Counted from the first letter of the stretch, positions 1 through 9,207 are shown. The stretch is DNA of 64,000 nucleotides from Alkalibacterium gilvum (GCF_900109085.1 NZ_FNYW01000005.1:1-64000); one strand, 5' to 3'. Translations and numbers: made by a program. Notes: generated by a model not told the origin, from the sequence alone.

Positions 1-238
1 CATCAACTCCAATTGCTTTTCTAAGTTTTGGATTTACCAACTGATTATCTAGATGGCGTAAACTGTTTGTTTCATCATTAATTGCGAATAAAAAGAGTTT
101 CAAAGCACGGTCAAATGTTAATTTTTTGACGTAAGCATCAAAGCTTTGAATAGCTTTTTGAGATTTACCACTTAATTTTTCTAAATTTATAAACGAAAAC
201 CATTTGCTTATGGTCATTTTTGTTTTATACTTATCCAT
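1..238 (-). CDS. IS4-type transposase, N-terminal part (runs off window)
   Basis: Reading the complement gives an open frame starting MDKYKTKMTISKWFSF and still open at the window edge (79 codons visible). The segment LTFDRALKLFLFAINDE resembles the N-terminal region of IS4-family transposases, whose DDE catalytic core would lie beyond the edge. The start has only a weak ribosome binding site, as is usual for transposases. An AT-rich stretch up to about position 335 (GTTGCATT followed by AAAATTTTAAGC on the complement) may be the terminal inverted repeat, but the other end is not visible. Family assignment is by recall of the motif and is moderate; whether the copy is intact cannot be judged. 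Confidence 0.6.
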   Translation of the reverse strand, partial: MDKYKTKMTISKWFSFINLEKLSGKSQKAIQSFDAYVKKLTFDRALKLFLFAINDETNSLRHLDNQLVNPKLRKAIGVD

Positions 239-351
239 GTTGTTGGTCCTTTGTAATGGTCTTGGATAAGTCATCCACTCCCATTATAAAGGATTTTTTT
301 ATGCTTTAAAATGCTTAAAATTTTAATGCAACACTAGTGATAATAACTATA

Positions 352-401
352 AAAAAGGAGCGGTTCAGATCCTGATTTCACAGGCTGAACCGCTCCTTTT
401 T
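352..401 (-). terminator. Bidirectional-looking intrinsic terminator of the osmoprotectant operon
   Basis: A perfect 17-bp stem (AAAAAGGAGCGGTTCAG and its complement) closes a 16-nt loop, with an A tract on one side and a T tract on the other. On the minus strand it follows the stop of the permease/binding-protein gene by about 30 nt. It also shields the operon from the IS element. Confidence 0.9.
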
Positions 402-431
402 CGTATTGACTATATAAGCCTAAGGTACTAC

Positions 432-1952
432 CTACTCTTCAAGAAATCCTTCTTCAGTTAAGAATTCTCGGGCGACTTCTTCTGCTGAACGATCTTCAAC
501 ATCTACTTGGTAATTCATCTCTCTCATTTGAGCGCTTGTGATTGCGCCATCTAAGACAGATAGGACGTCCTCGACTTCAGGGTGTTCTTCAATGAGCTCT
601 GTTAGCATCAAAGGAGCACCTTGATAAGGAGGGAAGAGGCCCATGTCGTCTTCTAGGACAACTAAATCATACACTTCAATCTGGCTATCCGTACTGTAGG
701 CGTCGATGACATTAACGTCACCCTGTTCAGTTGCTTCATAGCGTAACTGTGGTTCCATGGTAATGACTTCGCCAAAGCTTAAATCGTACATCTTTTGAAT
801 ACCAGGATAACCATCTTCACGGTCATTAAATTCAAGAGTGAAACCGGCATTGACTTCATTTTGTACAGGCTTCAAGTCGGAAATAGTTTTTAAATCATAC
901 TTTTCTGCAAAATCTGATGTTACGGCTAATGCATAGGTATTATTGAAAGCCATCGGATCAAGCAAGGTCATATCATACTCATCTTGCAATTTATCTCTGG
1001 CCTCTTCATAAACGGCTTCTTTAGATACACCAGGTTCAGGTACGATATCAAAGAAATTTCCTAAAACAGTACCGGTAAATTCTGTGTAGATATCAATTTC
1101 ACCTGAGCGCAAGGCGTTGAAAACGAACGTGGTTTTACCAAAGTTTGGTTCCACCTCAGCTGAGAGTTCTGTACCTTGTTCGATAAGAAGCTTATAAGCA
1201 TTCATTAAAATTTCAGGCTCAGCACCTATTTTTCCAGCGATAACTAAGTCATCTTCGTCGGAGTTGAATAGGGGAACGACAAGAAAGCCTCCGATAATAA
1301 CAATTGCTGAACCAAGGATAATGGCTGTTCTTTTGAACGACGTATGCTGTAAGTAGCTGAGCAGTCTGTCAAAAAGGATAGCCAATAAAGCGGCTGGTAC
1401 GGCACCTAAAATAATTAAATAGTTATTTCCACGGTCAATTCCTAGAAGTATAAGACTCCCTAGACCGCCAGCACCGATCAGTGCAGCAACAGTTGCAGTA
1501 CCTATGATTAAAACAGTGGCCGTTCTTATACCTGCCATAATAACAGGCAAAGCTAAAGGTAACTGAACTTTTATCAACTTCCGTGATTTATTCATACCCA
1601 TAGCATCGGCGGCTTCATTAAGTGATGGATCAATACCCGTTAATCCGGTGTATGTGTTTCTTAGTATCGGAAGAAGGGCGTATACAATGAGTGCCATGAT
1701 GGCCGGAATGGATCCTATACCAACCAGCGGAATTAAAAGGCCTAATATCGCTAGGGAAGGAATCGTTTGGAAAATAGCTGTAATTTGAATAATGGGTTCT
1801 GCAATTTTTTTATGGTTCATTAAAAAGATACCCAAAGGCACCGCGATAAGAACAGCAATGAATAGTGAAATGAAAGACAACTGCATGTGTTCAATCAAAG
1901 CGATCCATAGATCTTGTTGCCTTGACTGTAAGGTTTCTAGTAGCTCACTCAT
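432..1952 (-). CDS. Osmoprotectant ABC transporter, fused permease and substrate-binding protein (OpuCB/OpuCC type)
   Basis: 506 residues. About 1-210 is a six-helix binding-protein-dependent permease domain with the EAADAMGMNKSRKLIKVQLP coupling-loop region (EAA motif). A transmembrane segment near 215-230 tethers the C-terminal 235-506 part, a glycine betaine/choline/carnitine-type substrate-binding domain (starts DDLVIAGKIGAEPEILMNAY). Such fusions replace separate OpuCB, OpuCC and OpuCD genes in many Lactobacillales. The role is uptake of compatible solutes at high osmolarity. Its ATG overlaps the stop of the ATPase gene (ATGA), indicating translational coupling. The exact solute cannot be read from sequence. 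Confidence 0.9.
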   Translation of the reverse strand: MSELLETLQSRQQDLWIALIEHMQLSFISLFIAVLIAVPLGIFLMNHKKIAEPIIQITAIFQTIPSLAILGLLIPLVGIGSIPAIMALIVYALLPILRNTYTGLTGIDPSLNEAADAMGMNKSRKLIKVQLPLALPVIMAGIRTATVLIIGTATVAALIGAGGLGSLILLGIDRGNNYLIILGAVPAALLAILFDRLLSYLQHTSFKRTAIILGSAIVIIGGFLVVPLFNSDEDDLVIAGKIGAEPEILMNAYKLLIEQGTELSAEVEPNFGKTTFVFNALRSGEIDIYTEFTGTVLGNFFDIVPEPGVSKEAVYEEARDKLQDEYDMTLLDPMAFNNTYALAVTSDFAEKYDLKTISDLKPVQNEVNAGFTLEFNDREDGYPGIQKMYDLSFGEVITMEPQLRYEATEQGDVNVIDAYSTDSQIEVYDLVVLEDDMGLFPPYQGAPLMLTELIEEHPEVEDVLSVLDGAITSAQMREMNYQVDVEDRSAEEVAREFLTEEGFLEE

Positions 1953-2923
1953 GCTTCAACCTCTTTTCTTCCAGTATTTTCGCCTTGAATTTCATGGGCA
2001 TAATAATGAATAAGATGATCTTTAGTGATATACACAGGACTTTTAGCTGTTTCCACTTTAATTGCTTCGAAACGAGCCAGAGCAAGTGTTAAGTCATCTA
2101 GGGAGGTTTCGGCAGACATCGTCTCATCATAACTAAGTTCTTCAGTTGTATAGAATTCTTTATCCAAGAGCGTTTGGACTGTTTTTTCACCATCATAATG
2201 GGGTAAACCTGTGCGAAGGAATTCTTTTACAAAATCATTGGCAGGGTGCTTTAATATTTCATCAGCTGTACCGACTTGTTCGATTTTTCCTTGGTTCATG
2301 ACACAAATACGGTCTCCGAGCTGTATGGCTTCCTGCATATCATGAGTCACAAAAACAACAGTCTTTTTGAATTTTCGTTGCAATTTTAAAACGTCTTGCT
2401 GTAGGCTGTTTCGTGTTATCGGATCTAAAGCCCCAAACGGCTCATCCATTAAAATGATATCGGGATTGGCAGCGAGTGCTCGAATAACACCGATACGCTG
2501 TTGCTCACCGCCAGACAATTCTGATATTTGCCGCTTTCGATAAGTCTCCGGATCCAAATCCACACTGGCAAGTAATTCAGTGACGCGATCTTTCATATCC
2601 TCTTTTGACCATTTCATCATTTCAGGCACGATGGTAATATTCTCTTCAACAGTCATATTTGGAAAAAGCGCAATCTGTTGTAAAACGTAACCAATATTCC
2701 AACGAAGTTCTTGGATGTCATACTCACTAATCTTTCCATCATCAATATATAAATACCCTTCAGATAAAAGGATGAGTTTGTTAATCATTTTTAAAGTTGT
2801 TGTCTTGCCGCTTCCGCTTGGACCAATAAGGACAAAAAATTCGCCCTCATTGATTTCTAAATTAAAATCAGAAACGACAGCTATCTTATCATAACGTTTA
2901 GTAACATTATCAAAACGTATCAT
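1949..2923 (-). CDS. Osmoprotectant ABC transporter ATP-binding protein (OpuCA/ProV type)
   Basis: 324 residues. Walker A is GPSGSGKTTT, the signature is LSGGEQQR, and Walker B is IILMDEPFGALD, followed by the switch histidine in VTHD. The C-terminal 80 residues are a short extension instead of a full CBS pair. I chose the internal ATG (MIRFDNVTK) because AAGGAGG lies 10 nt upstream; an upstream in-frame ATG has no ribosome binding site. It is the first gene of a two-gene operon with the fused permease/binding protein and energises that importer. The family assignment is secure; betaine versus choline or carnitine specificity is unresolved. Confidence 0.9.
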   Translation of the reverse strand: MIRFDNVTKRYDKIAVVSDFNLEINEGEFFVLIGPSGSGKTTTLKMINKLILLSEGYLYIDDGKISEYDIQELRWNIGYVLQQIALFPNMTVEENITIVPEMMKWSKEDMKDRVTELLASVDLDPETYRKRQISELSGGEQQRIGVIRALAANPDIILMDEPFGALDPITRNSLQQDVLKLQRKFKKTVVFVTHDMQEAIQLGDRICVMNQGKIEQVGTADEILKHPANDFVKEFLRTGLPHYDGEKTVQTLLDKEFYTTEELSYDETMSAETSLDDLTLALARFEAIKVETAKSPVYITKDHLIHYYAHEIQGENTGRKEVEA

Positions 2924-2984
2924 GTTTTTCCGTCCTCCTTTTTCTTCTTCATCAAGTATAACAAACACTACTAATTATCATGTA

Positions 2985-3012
2985 ATCATATACTCATCAT
3001 TATTGAAGTAAA
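2985..3012 (-). promoter_or_regulatory. Probable promoter of the osmoprotectant operon
   Basis: Minus-strand TTTACT, 16-nt spacer, TATGAT. Its -35 overlaps by two bases the -35 of the divergent acetyltransferase promoter. Inferred from consensus only. Confidence 0.5.
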
Positions 3013-3031
3013 ATTAAATAAACGCTATACT
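3003..3031 (+). promoter_or_regulatory. Promoter of the GNAT gene
   Basis: TTGAAG, 17-nt spacer, TATACT, lying about 25 nt upstream of the gene. This is a near-consensus sigma-A promoter. Confidence 0.65.
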
Positions 3032-3056
3032 TCATTGAATAAAGGGGATGAATTAT

Positions 3057-3533
3057 GTGATTAAATTAAGACCTATTGAGGAGAACGATAATAAAATAAT
3101 GGGAGAAATCATTCAAAAAACTCTGGAAAAGAGAGCTTTGAATTTGCCAGGGACAGCTTACTTTGATCCACACTTATTCCAGCTTCATGACTATTATAAA
3201 AAAATAAAACATGCCTATTGGGTCATCGTAAAAAATGGCGAGGTTATTGGAGGGTGTGGTATTGGTAGGTTTGGTCAAAGTGAGACCATTGGGGAGCTGC
3301 AAAAACTTTACATCCTTGACGAGGAACAGGGTCAGGGTTATGCGCATCTATTGATAAAAAAAGCATTGGCATTTGCGGAAGAAAAGTATGATGCCTGCTA
3401 TATTGATACGTTTGCTTCATTGAATAAAGCGAACAGTCTTTATGAAAAATATGGCTTTTTAAAATTGAGTGAACCACTAGAAGGTTATGAACACAACGCC
3501 TGTGACACCTGGTATTTGAAGAGTTTTGATTGA
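3057..3533 (+). CDS. GNAT family N-acetyltransferase
   Basis: 158 residues from a GTG start. The ATG nine bases upstream directly abuts the AAAGGGG ribosome binding site, whereas the GTG sits 9 nt from it and gives MIKLRPIEEND, the usual GNAT beginning. The acetyl-CoA binding region is LYILDEEQGQGYAHLLIKKA (motif A, Q/RxxGxG/A), followed by the C-terminal NSLYEKYGF motif. Substrate is unknown. It is a monocistronic gene with its own promoter and terminator, divergent from the osmoprotectant operon. Confidence 0.8.
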   Translation: MIKLRPIEENDNKIMGEIIQKTLEKRALNLPGTAYFDPHLFQLHDYYKKIKHAYWVIVKNGEVIGGCGIGRFGQSETIGELQKLYILDEEQGQGYAHLLIKKALAFAEEKYDACYIDTFASLNKANSLYEKYGFLKLSEPLEGYEHNACDTWYLKSFD

Positions 3534-3585
3534 ATAAAACAGTAGTACAAACTACCGCCATTCATTATTGTGGAGTTTATTGAAA

Positions 3586-3616
3586 AGCCTCGTCCTTGAA
3601 CGAGGCTACTTTTTTA
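3586..3616 (+). terminator. Intrinsic terminator after GNAT gene
   Basis: Perfect 8-bp AGCCTCGT stem with a 6-nt loop, followed by ACTTTTTTATTTT. Confidence 0.85.
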
Positions 3617-3770
3617 TTTTCAATTGTTTTTTAATCAAGGTAAAAGTAACTACAGGAGATTAATTGATTTTTATAAATGGAGATTAAATTAAAATGATAA
3701 GAACCCTCTTTTTTATAGTAGTTATATGATAAAATGATTAGACAAAAGAGATTTTGAAAAGGACGGTAGT

Positions 3771-4937
3771 ATGATCAAACAGATAATAAGTGAAACATTT
3801 ACATATATGTGGAGAAATAAAAAGAACCGGTTAGTTATGGTTTTATGTCTGGGCGCTGTTCTTTTACATAGTTTAGTGTTGCTGCCCAATAGACCGGGAC
3901 ATGATGAGGTGGATATCACCAAGCTTGAACGCCAGATGGAAGCGAATAAGCAAACCTTTGAGGACCAATTGGAAAAAGGGCTCACCGTTCCAACGTTTTT
4001 TACAGGCACAAGTGCTTATGAGGTGGCACGTAATGAATACGTGAATCAACGTGAATTGTTGACGACGCTGAAAAATGGAGATGTCAGACGTTATCTTGAA
4101 ACACCTTACCGGCCATTAGATGATGAGAATGAGGATGAGCAAGAAGAGGCATTCTCTATTCAAGGTTATGATAAAGAGTGGTATTTCTTAAATCAGAAAA
4201 CAGATTATTACCTAACAAAAGCAGAGCCTTTAACTTTTCATATGGTGCACGAGCGTACGAGTCTCCAACAGCTTCATCTATTTATGATTGGAAAAGGGCC
4301 TTATGTGTTGCTTTTGATTTTGCTGTTCATGATTAGTGACGTCATAACAAAAGATCGCGCACTGCGTACGCAAAAAGCAGGTGTACCTATAAATTGGTTT
4401 GGCTATTTACTTGCCCAGTCACTGACAGCTCTTGGATTTGTCACCCTTTTTTTTACAGCGCTATTCAGTATCTTTATTCTGTTAAACGGGCTGCTTTATG
4501 GTTTCGGTTCATTTGCTATGCCAGTGGGGATGATTGGAGAAGCCGGCACTACTTACTTGGCACCAACCTTAACTACAATGGAAATTGGAACATTCTTGCT
4601 GAAAAGTGTGCCCTATTTAGTACTCTTAATGTATGGCTTTACCCGACTGAATACGTTGTTTAGCTTAATTATAAAGCATGATATCGTAACATTTATCGTA
4701 TCTGTCTTTATTCTTTTGTTTCCACAACTTTATTACAGCGCAGGGACGGAGAAGTTGCTTGGTGTTCCGATGTCCTTTTATCCACAGAGTTATTACGCTT
4801 TTGGTGACGTTATAACGAATCGATTAGCCTTCCCTTATGACAGAGGTTTGCTTGTTCTCGTTATGACACTAGTCATCATTGAAATACTGAATTACACTGC
4901 GACTAAGCTAATCAAGCGGCAAGCTTACGTAAGATAG
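3771..4937 (+). CDS. ABC-2 type transporter permease subunit (first of two)
   Basis: 388 residues. A first membrane helix (about 20-37) is followed by a roughly 140-residue extracytoplasmic domain rich in Glu/Asp, then five further hydrophobic segments between about 180 and 380. This layout is that of ABC-2 export-type permeases. It opens a six-gene run (two permeases, ATPase, lipoprotein, two small membrane proteins). A GGACGGTAG ribosome binding site precedes the ATG. No substrate can be assigned; exporters of peptides or antimicrobials with immunity lipoproteins have a comparable layout, but that is only an analogy. Confidence 0.75.
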   Translation: MIKQIISETFTYMWRNKKNRLVMVLCLGAVLLHSLVLLPNRPGHDEVDITKLERQMEANKQTFEDQLEKGLTVPTFFTGTSAYEVARNEYVNQRELLTTLKNGDVRRYLETPYRPLDDENEDEQEEAFSIQGYDKEWYFLNQKTDYYLTKAEPLTFHMVHERTSLQQLHLFMIGKGPYVLLLILLFMISDVITKDRALRTQKAGVPINWFGYLLAQSLTALGFVTLFFTALFSIFILLNGLLYGFGSFAMPVGMIGEAGTTYLAPTLTTMEIGTFLLKSVPYLVLLMYGFTRLNTLFSLIIKHDIVTFIVSVFILLFPQLYYSAGTEKLLGVPMSFYPQSYYAFGDVITNRLAFPYDRGLLVLVMTLVIIEILNYTATKLIKRQAYVR

Positions 4938-4947
4938 GAGGAGAAAG

Positions 4948-6141
4948 ATGAAGCGTATTTTTAAATGGAATGGACGTTTGCTTTTACGAGACTGGAAGAC
5001 GCGATTGATACTGATTGGTTTCTTTCTTTTCTTAGGATCATTCTCCTTACTTTATCGTCAGCAGAATGTTGTTTTACCGGAAATGCAATTACGTTCAGAG
5101 TACAGCGATGCACATAATATATTCAGATTGATTCCCGATGCGCATTTTGAAGGGGAGCTGGGTGAAGAAGTGGAGCGACGACTTGGGGGAAATTCTTCTT
5201 TGATAGGACTTAACCGCTATATTTTAACTCAGCGGGAGGGGAATACGGTGGAAGGTGTAGAAGATGTTGTTTCAAATTATTTGGAAAACGGTAAACAGAT
5301 GGCATTGAATAATTTATTTTTACTTGAGGCCACGGAGTTTGAATCGCATGACATACTGACCTCAGTCTACTTGCCTACAAAAGCTGAAATAAAACAAGAC
5401 ATTGCTTTTTACGATGCGCTGGATGAAAATAATCTTGCCATTGAATGGAATCCCTATGCCTCATCTGAAATTTTAAAAGAGGAGCTGGAATTATTTATAT
5501 CCATTGTGTTGTTTATCTTTATTGCTTTACTAGCCGGAGATCACTTTACGAAAGATCAAGTGAATCACTATAGTGTGACCCAAGGATTACCGGTGGCCTT
5601 GAAAACAACGTGGCGAACGCGTAGTTTTATATTGTGGCTGATGACCTGGGTGAGTGCTTTCTTTGGTTTCGGGGTAAGTTACGGCCTATCATTATTTTTT
5701 GAAACCACTGGGAGCTTAAGTTATCCTGTTGCTCTTTATGTCAATCAAGCCATAACCTATATCCCTTTATGGCAGTACGGCCTGTTATTATTTGGACTTG
5801 GTATGATTGTTAGCTATATTTTCCTACTCATCATAACGGGACTCAGTTGGATGATTCAAAATATTTACCTTACTCTTTTCATTGTAGCTGTCCTTGTTTT
5901 CTTGCCACAGTTATGGACGGTAATCAATCCAGTCACTTCCTGGCAACCTTCGTTTTATACCGAAATTGTATCTGTAGTGACGGGGGAAAGTGCAGCATTA
6001 TTTAATTTACCCGGTATCACGTTCTGGAAACTACCGATTATTGCGTTTTTAATATGGCTAATTCTTGAAGGTGTATTCCATCTTATTTTTAAATTGATTC
6101 CGACACAACGATCTGGACTGAAAAGGAGGGTGACACAATGA
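4948..6141 (+). CDS. ABC-2 type transporter permease subunit (second of two)
   Basis: 397 residues with the same architecture as the preceding gene: one N-terminal helix (about 19-37), a 140-residue outside domain, then about five helices (roughly 178-385). The two are probably a heterodimer of diverged paralogues. AGGAGG lies just upstream and the gap from the previous gene is 10 nt. Its stop overlaps the ATPase start by 4 bp, so the products are likely made in fixed ratio. The C-terminus is basic (KRRVTQ). Confidence 0.75.
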   Translation: MKRIFKWNGRLLLRDWKTRLILIGFFLFLGSFSLLYRQQNVVLPEMQLRSEYSDAHNIFRLIPDAHFEGELGEEVERRLGGNSSLIGLNRYILTQREGNTVEGVEDVVSNYLENGKQMALNNLFLLEATEFESHDILTSVYLPTKAEIKQDIAFYDALDENNLAIEWNPYASSEILKEELELFISIVLFIFIALLAGDHFTKDQVNHYSVTQGLPVALKTTWRTRSFILWLMTWVSAFFGFGVSYGLSLFFETTGSLSYPVALYVNQAITYIPLWQYGLLLFGLGMIVSYIFLLIITGLSWMIQNIYLTLFIVAVLVFLPQLWTVINPVTSWQPSFYTEIVSVVTGESAALFNLPGITFWKLPIIAFLIWLILEGVFHLIFKLIPTQRSGLKRRVTQ

Positions 6142-7085
6142 CATTAGAAGTGAAAAATTTAAACGTAGCTTATGGTGAGCGTGAGATTTTGAATGATATC
6201 TCTTTCAAATTAACGGATGGTCAGATTATTGGACTGGTGGCACCAAATGGAACAGGAAAAACAACGTTATTCAATGCTATTATGCGCTTTATTCCAGTTA
6301 AATCCGGACAAATATTCGTCGATGACAAGGAGTATACATCAAGTGACAAGGATATTTTAAAGCTCCACCAGCTGATTACTTTTTTTCCAGATCAGTCTGA
6401 TTTGCATGAGAATTTCAGTGGAACAGAGCATATCGAGATGTACGCAGAAATGTGGTCAGGGGATAAAGGTAATGTTAGAAGTATAATCAATCAGTTAGAT
6501 ATGGGAGATTATGTTGACCGCAAAGTCAGTACTTATTCACTGGGCATGCGACAGCGTCTGTGTTTTGCTATGATCATTGCTTCGGACACACCCATCATGT
6601 TTATGGATGAAGTGATGAATAGCTTGGATCCAGAGAACGTGTCACTTGTTTCAAATATTTTGATTGAATTAAGAACGCAAGGGAAAATTATTATCGTAGC
6701 ATCTCATTTACTAGATAATCTCGATGAATATGCAAATAAAGTTTTTTTCCTTAAAGAAAGACAGGTCCACTTCATCTTTGACCATGAGGATGAAAAAAAG
6801 GATTACTTTAAACTTTTATGCACAGAACAACAGGCAAAGCAGCTACAAGAAACTGTCTCTTTGCCAAATAAAACGATACATTTAGGGAATAACATTCTTT
6901 GTATTCCACTTGATAAGTTAAGTGAAGCTGAACAATTAGGGATTTATAAACAATTACGGCATTTAAAAAATGTTGAAATCACAGTAGGACCTCTGGGCAC
7001 TTCTGAATATTACTCACATTTATATGGTCTGGATATTCATTCATATGATAGGGGGCATGAGGATGAAGCAGCTGTTTCAAAGTAA
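6138..7085 (+). CDS. ABC transporter ATP-binding protein
   Basis: 315 residues. Walker A is APNGTGKTTL, the signature is YSLGMRQRL, and Walker B is IMFMDEVMNSLDP. The usual DEP is DEV here, and the switch histidine lies in ASHLLDNL. The first 215 residues are the nucleotide-binding domain and the last 100 are an unassigned extension. It overlaps the upstream permease by ATGA and the downstream lipoprotein gene by 23 bp, so it clearly belongs with them. The CcmA/export-type ATPase assignment is firm; substrate is unknown. Confidence 0.85.
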   Translation: MTLEVKNLNVAYGEREILNDISFKLTDGQIIGLVAPNGTGKTTLFNAIMRFIPVKSGQIFVDDKEYTSSDKDILKLHQLITFFPDQSDLHENFSGTEHIEMYAEMWSGDKGNVRSIINQLDMGDYVDRKVSTYSLGMRQRLCFAMIIASDTPIMFMDEVMNSLDPENVSLVSNILIELRTQGKIIIVASHLLDNLDEYANKVFFLKERQVHFIFDHEDEKKDYFKLLCTEQQAKQLQETVSLPNKTIHLGNNILCIPLDKLSEAEQLGIYKQLRHLKNVEITVGPLGTSEYYSHLYGLDIHSYDRGHEDEAAVSK

Positions 7086-7974
7086 AAAGACATTGATTAT
7101 TGTACCTGTCCTCTTTTTAATTCTTACAGGATGCTCCTTTGCAGGGATACGTTCACCTTTATATGATGGGAAGCCTGTTGAACCCAATGAATTAGCTATC
7201 AAGCAATATGACCAAACGCAACAAATCAATGTAGAAAATGAAGCCTATTATTTCAGACATCCGCTGAGTGACTCGCTATTTGAACCGTCCTTAGAATTTT
7301 CAGACAAAGAAACGGTAACTTTAAACGTTGGGACCTATGAAGTAGGAGAAGATTTACCAGAAGGACGTGTAATATTGGAAGGCCATCCCAGTGATTTTAG
7401 TCCTCAAGTATTTACGATTCGTGCGGGGAACGTAACGGTTTTTGATGATAATGGTCTGGTTACATTTGAAAATCATTTTCAGGAAAGAATCGGTGTGATG
7501 CAAGCTGTGGTTGACTTACGTGAGGGGCAAACGGTAAACGTTGATGGAGAATCTTCTGAAATTTATGTACACTATAATAAGAAAACGTTATTGAATCCGT
7601 TTGATATGGAAGCAGATGCTAAACCTGAACTTGCGTCAACTGAAACCTTAAGAGCAGGACATTATGAAGTAGGAAAACATATTGAAGCAGGATCTTATAT
7701 GTTGGAAGACTTCGCTGCTCCACGTACAGCAGTGCTCTACCACTTTACAGAAAAAACAGTAAAAGTCGTTGAGCTAACAGCTAACAGAGGTCTTAAGCCA
7801 TCGGCGTCAGAGTTGAATGAAGCAAGGTATGAAACGGAAGATGTGAGTGAAGAAGATAAAAAAGACGAACAGACTGATGCACCGTATCAGTCCGTCAAGC
7901 CGGTCATTCATTTAAAAGAGGGAGATAAATTGTATTTACCAATGCTTGACTGGTTGAAATTGAAAGTAAACTAA
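7063..7974 (+). CDS. Lipoprotein with duplicated G-x-Y-x-V-G domain
   Basis: 303 residues. The N-terminus has a lysine-containing leader and lipobox LILTGC, so the protein should be anchored outside the membrane. Two related beta-rich modules are visible: VGTYEVGEDLPEGRVILEG near 100 and AGHYEVGKHIEAGSYMLED near 205. This motif is common in small Firmicutes surface lipoproteins of unknown function. I chose the ATG at MKQLFQSKK because AGGGGG sits 7 nt upstream; it then overlaps the ATPase gene by 23 bp. It may be an accessory or sensing component of the ABC system. No enzymatic motif is seen. Confidence 0.7.
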   Translation: MKQLFQSKKTLIIVPVLFLILTGCSFAGIRSPLYDGKPVEPNELAIKQYDQTQQINVENEAYYFRHPLSDSLFEPSLEFSDKETVTLNVGTYEVGEDLPEGRVILEGHPSDFSPQVFTIRAGNVTVFDDNGLVTFENHFQERIGVMQAVVDLREGQTVNVDGESSEIYVHYNKKTLLNPFDMEADAKPELASTETLRAGHYEVGKHIEAGSYMLEDFAAPRTAVLYHFTEKTVKVVELTANRGLKPSASELNEARYETEDVSEEDKKDEQTDAPYQSVKPVIHLKEGDKLYLPMLDWLKLKVN

Positions 7975-7984
7975 GGAGGCAACT

Positions 7985-8680
7985 ATGTATTTATCCTGGA
8001 TAAGAGCTGAGCAATTCTATACGTTTATTATGCCGCTAGTCATTATCTTGCTGCTTTTTTTAACAATTGCTTTTGTTTTTACTTATACCTATACAGATCC
8101 TAATAAAACATCCCGTAAATATTTCAGTCGCGGTTATTTTGTTTTGGTTGGACTGAGTGTGGTTTATTTTGTCTTTGGTCATCTGAGATACAATTATTGG
8201 ATAGAACAAAATGACTATATTAATCCGGGAATTCGGTCATCTCAAACTATACTGGGCATTGAAACGTCAGAAGATCCTTCTATTGTAAAAACGTATCGTC
8301 GTTCTGGAACCTTGAAAGAAAACTTGAAGGCACTTAAAATGTACGAATCAAAAAAGGTGAGCATTCCTTTTAGCTATGATTATGCTGGATCAAATGAAAA
8401 TAATCATTATTTTACTTATGGTAAAAATAGTCAGTACGTATTTATTTTACAAGGGAAAATAAATTGGACAAAGAAAAAACGAGAGCTAGTTGGCTTTGAG
8501 TTTAGTTTGACAGATGAGCGATTCAAAGATATTGGCTTTTATAGTGAGCCTAATATTATATTTGACTCGCTCTCGCTGCCAGAAACTGAGCAGAGAGTGT
8601 TAGCGGATATCGATGTAAATGATGCATTATCAATAAATGAAATGATCAGTGGTTGGAACTTTGGACGGCAATTTTATTAA
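7985..8680 (+). CDS. Membrane protein of unknown function in ABC operon
   Basis: 231 residues, with two hydrophobic helices (about 12-34 and 50-66) followed by a soluble C-terminal domain of about 150 residues. I recognise no family. AAGGAGG precedes the ATG and the gap from the lipoprotein gene is 10 nt, so it is co-transcribed with it. The topology would place the C-terminal domain on one side of the membrane next to the lipoprotein or the permeases. Confidence 0.6.
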   Translation: MYLSWIRAEQFYTFIMPLVIILLLFLTIAFVFTYTYTDPNKTSRKYFSRGYFVLVGLSVVYFVFGHLRYNYWIEQNDYINPGIRSSQTILGIETSEDPSIVKTYRRSGTLKENLKALKMYESKKVSIPFSYDYAGSNENNHYFTYGKNSQYVFILQGKINWTKKKRELVGFEFSLTDERFKDIGFYSEPNIIFDSLSLPETEQRVLADIDVNDALSINEMISGWNFGRQFY

Positions 8681-8774
8681 TTAACTTGAACAGAAGGAGA
8701 GGTCTAACTCGTCGTTGTGTTTTGACTTCAAGACTTGTAAAATAAGGGAAGAAATAAAAACAAAGGAGATTACT

Positions 8775-9104
8775 ATGAATATAGAAGTATTTACACAGTT
8801 CCGCTTAGTTTTTGGATTAATTCTTATTATATTAGGTCTGTTTCTTATCCTGTCTATCCTACCAAAAGGACGAGACGCTGTCGTCACTTTCTTTTCTGTG
8901 CTTGTCGTGTCCATTACTCATGCATCGGTAGCCATTGCCTTAATCATTACTGAAAATATGTTTTTAGAAAAACTTTCACTAGAGGGAGATTCATTAACTT
9001 TTTATATGTTTTTAGGCATTCTTATCTTAGCCATACTTAATCCAATCATTTATAAACTACGAAATAAATCAAAACGTCGAGGGTCTTCCTACTCATTTAG
9101 ATAG
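8775..9104 (+). CDS. Small membrane protein of unknown function
   Basis: 109 residues with three predicted helices (about 8-28, 36-60, 75-95) and a basic tail (KLRNKSKRRG). The ATG follows AAAGGAG by 6 nt; an upstream in-frame ATG lacks a ribosome binding site. It is the last gene before two tandem terminators, and about 94 nt separate it from the previous gene. No family recognised. Confidence 0.6.
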   Translation: MNIEVFTQFRLVFGLILIILGLFLILSILPKGRDAVVTFFSVLVVSITHASVAIALIITENMFLEKLSLEGDSLTFYMFLGILILAILNPIIYKLRNKSKRRGSSYSFR

Positions 9105-9124
9105 GTGTGTAATTTTATAATGAT

Positions 9125-9165
9125 AGTCCTGTTTTTGTCATGTGACTTAAGCAGGGCTTTTTATT
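9125..9165 (+). terminator. Intrinsic terminator of the ABC operon
   Basis: AGTCCTG pairs with CAGGGCT (one wobble) and is followed by TTTTATTTT. The 20-nt loop makes it weaker than the hairpin that follows. Confidence 0.55.
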
Positions 9166-9171
9166 TTAAAT

Positions 9172-9207
9172 AAAAAAGGCTGGGACTTTTTCGTCTCAGC
9201 CTTTTTG
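9172..9207. terminator. Bidirectional terminator between convergent operons
   Basis: AAAAAAGGCTGGGAC pairs with GTCTCAGCCTTTTT (one wobble). It lies between the plus-strand ABC operon and the minus-strand protease and can serve both. Confidence 0.8.
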
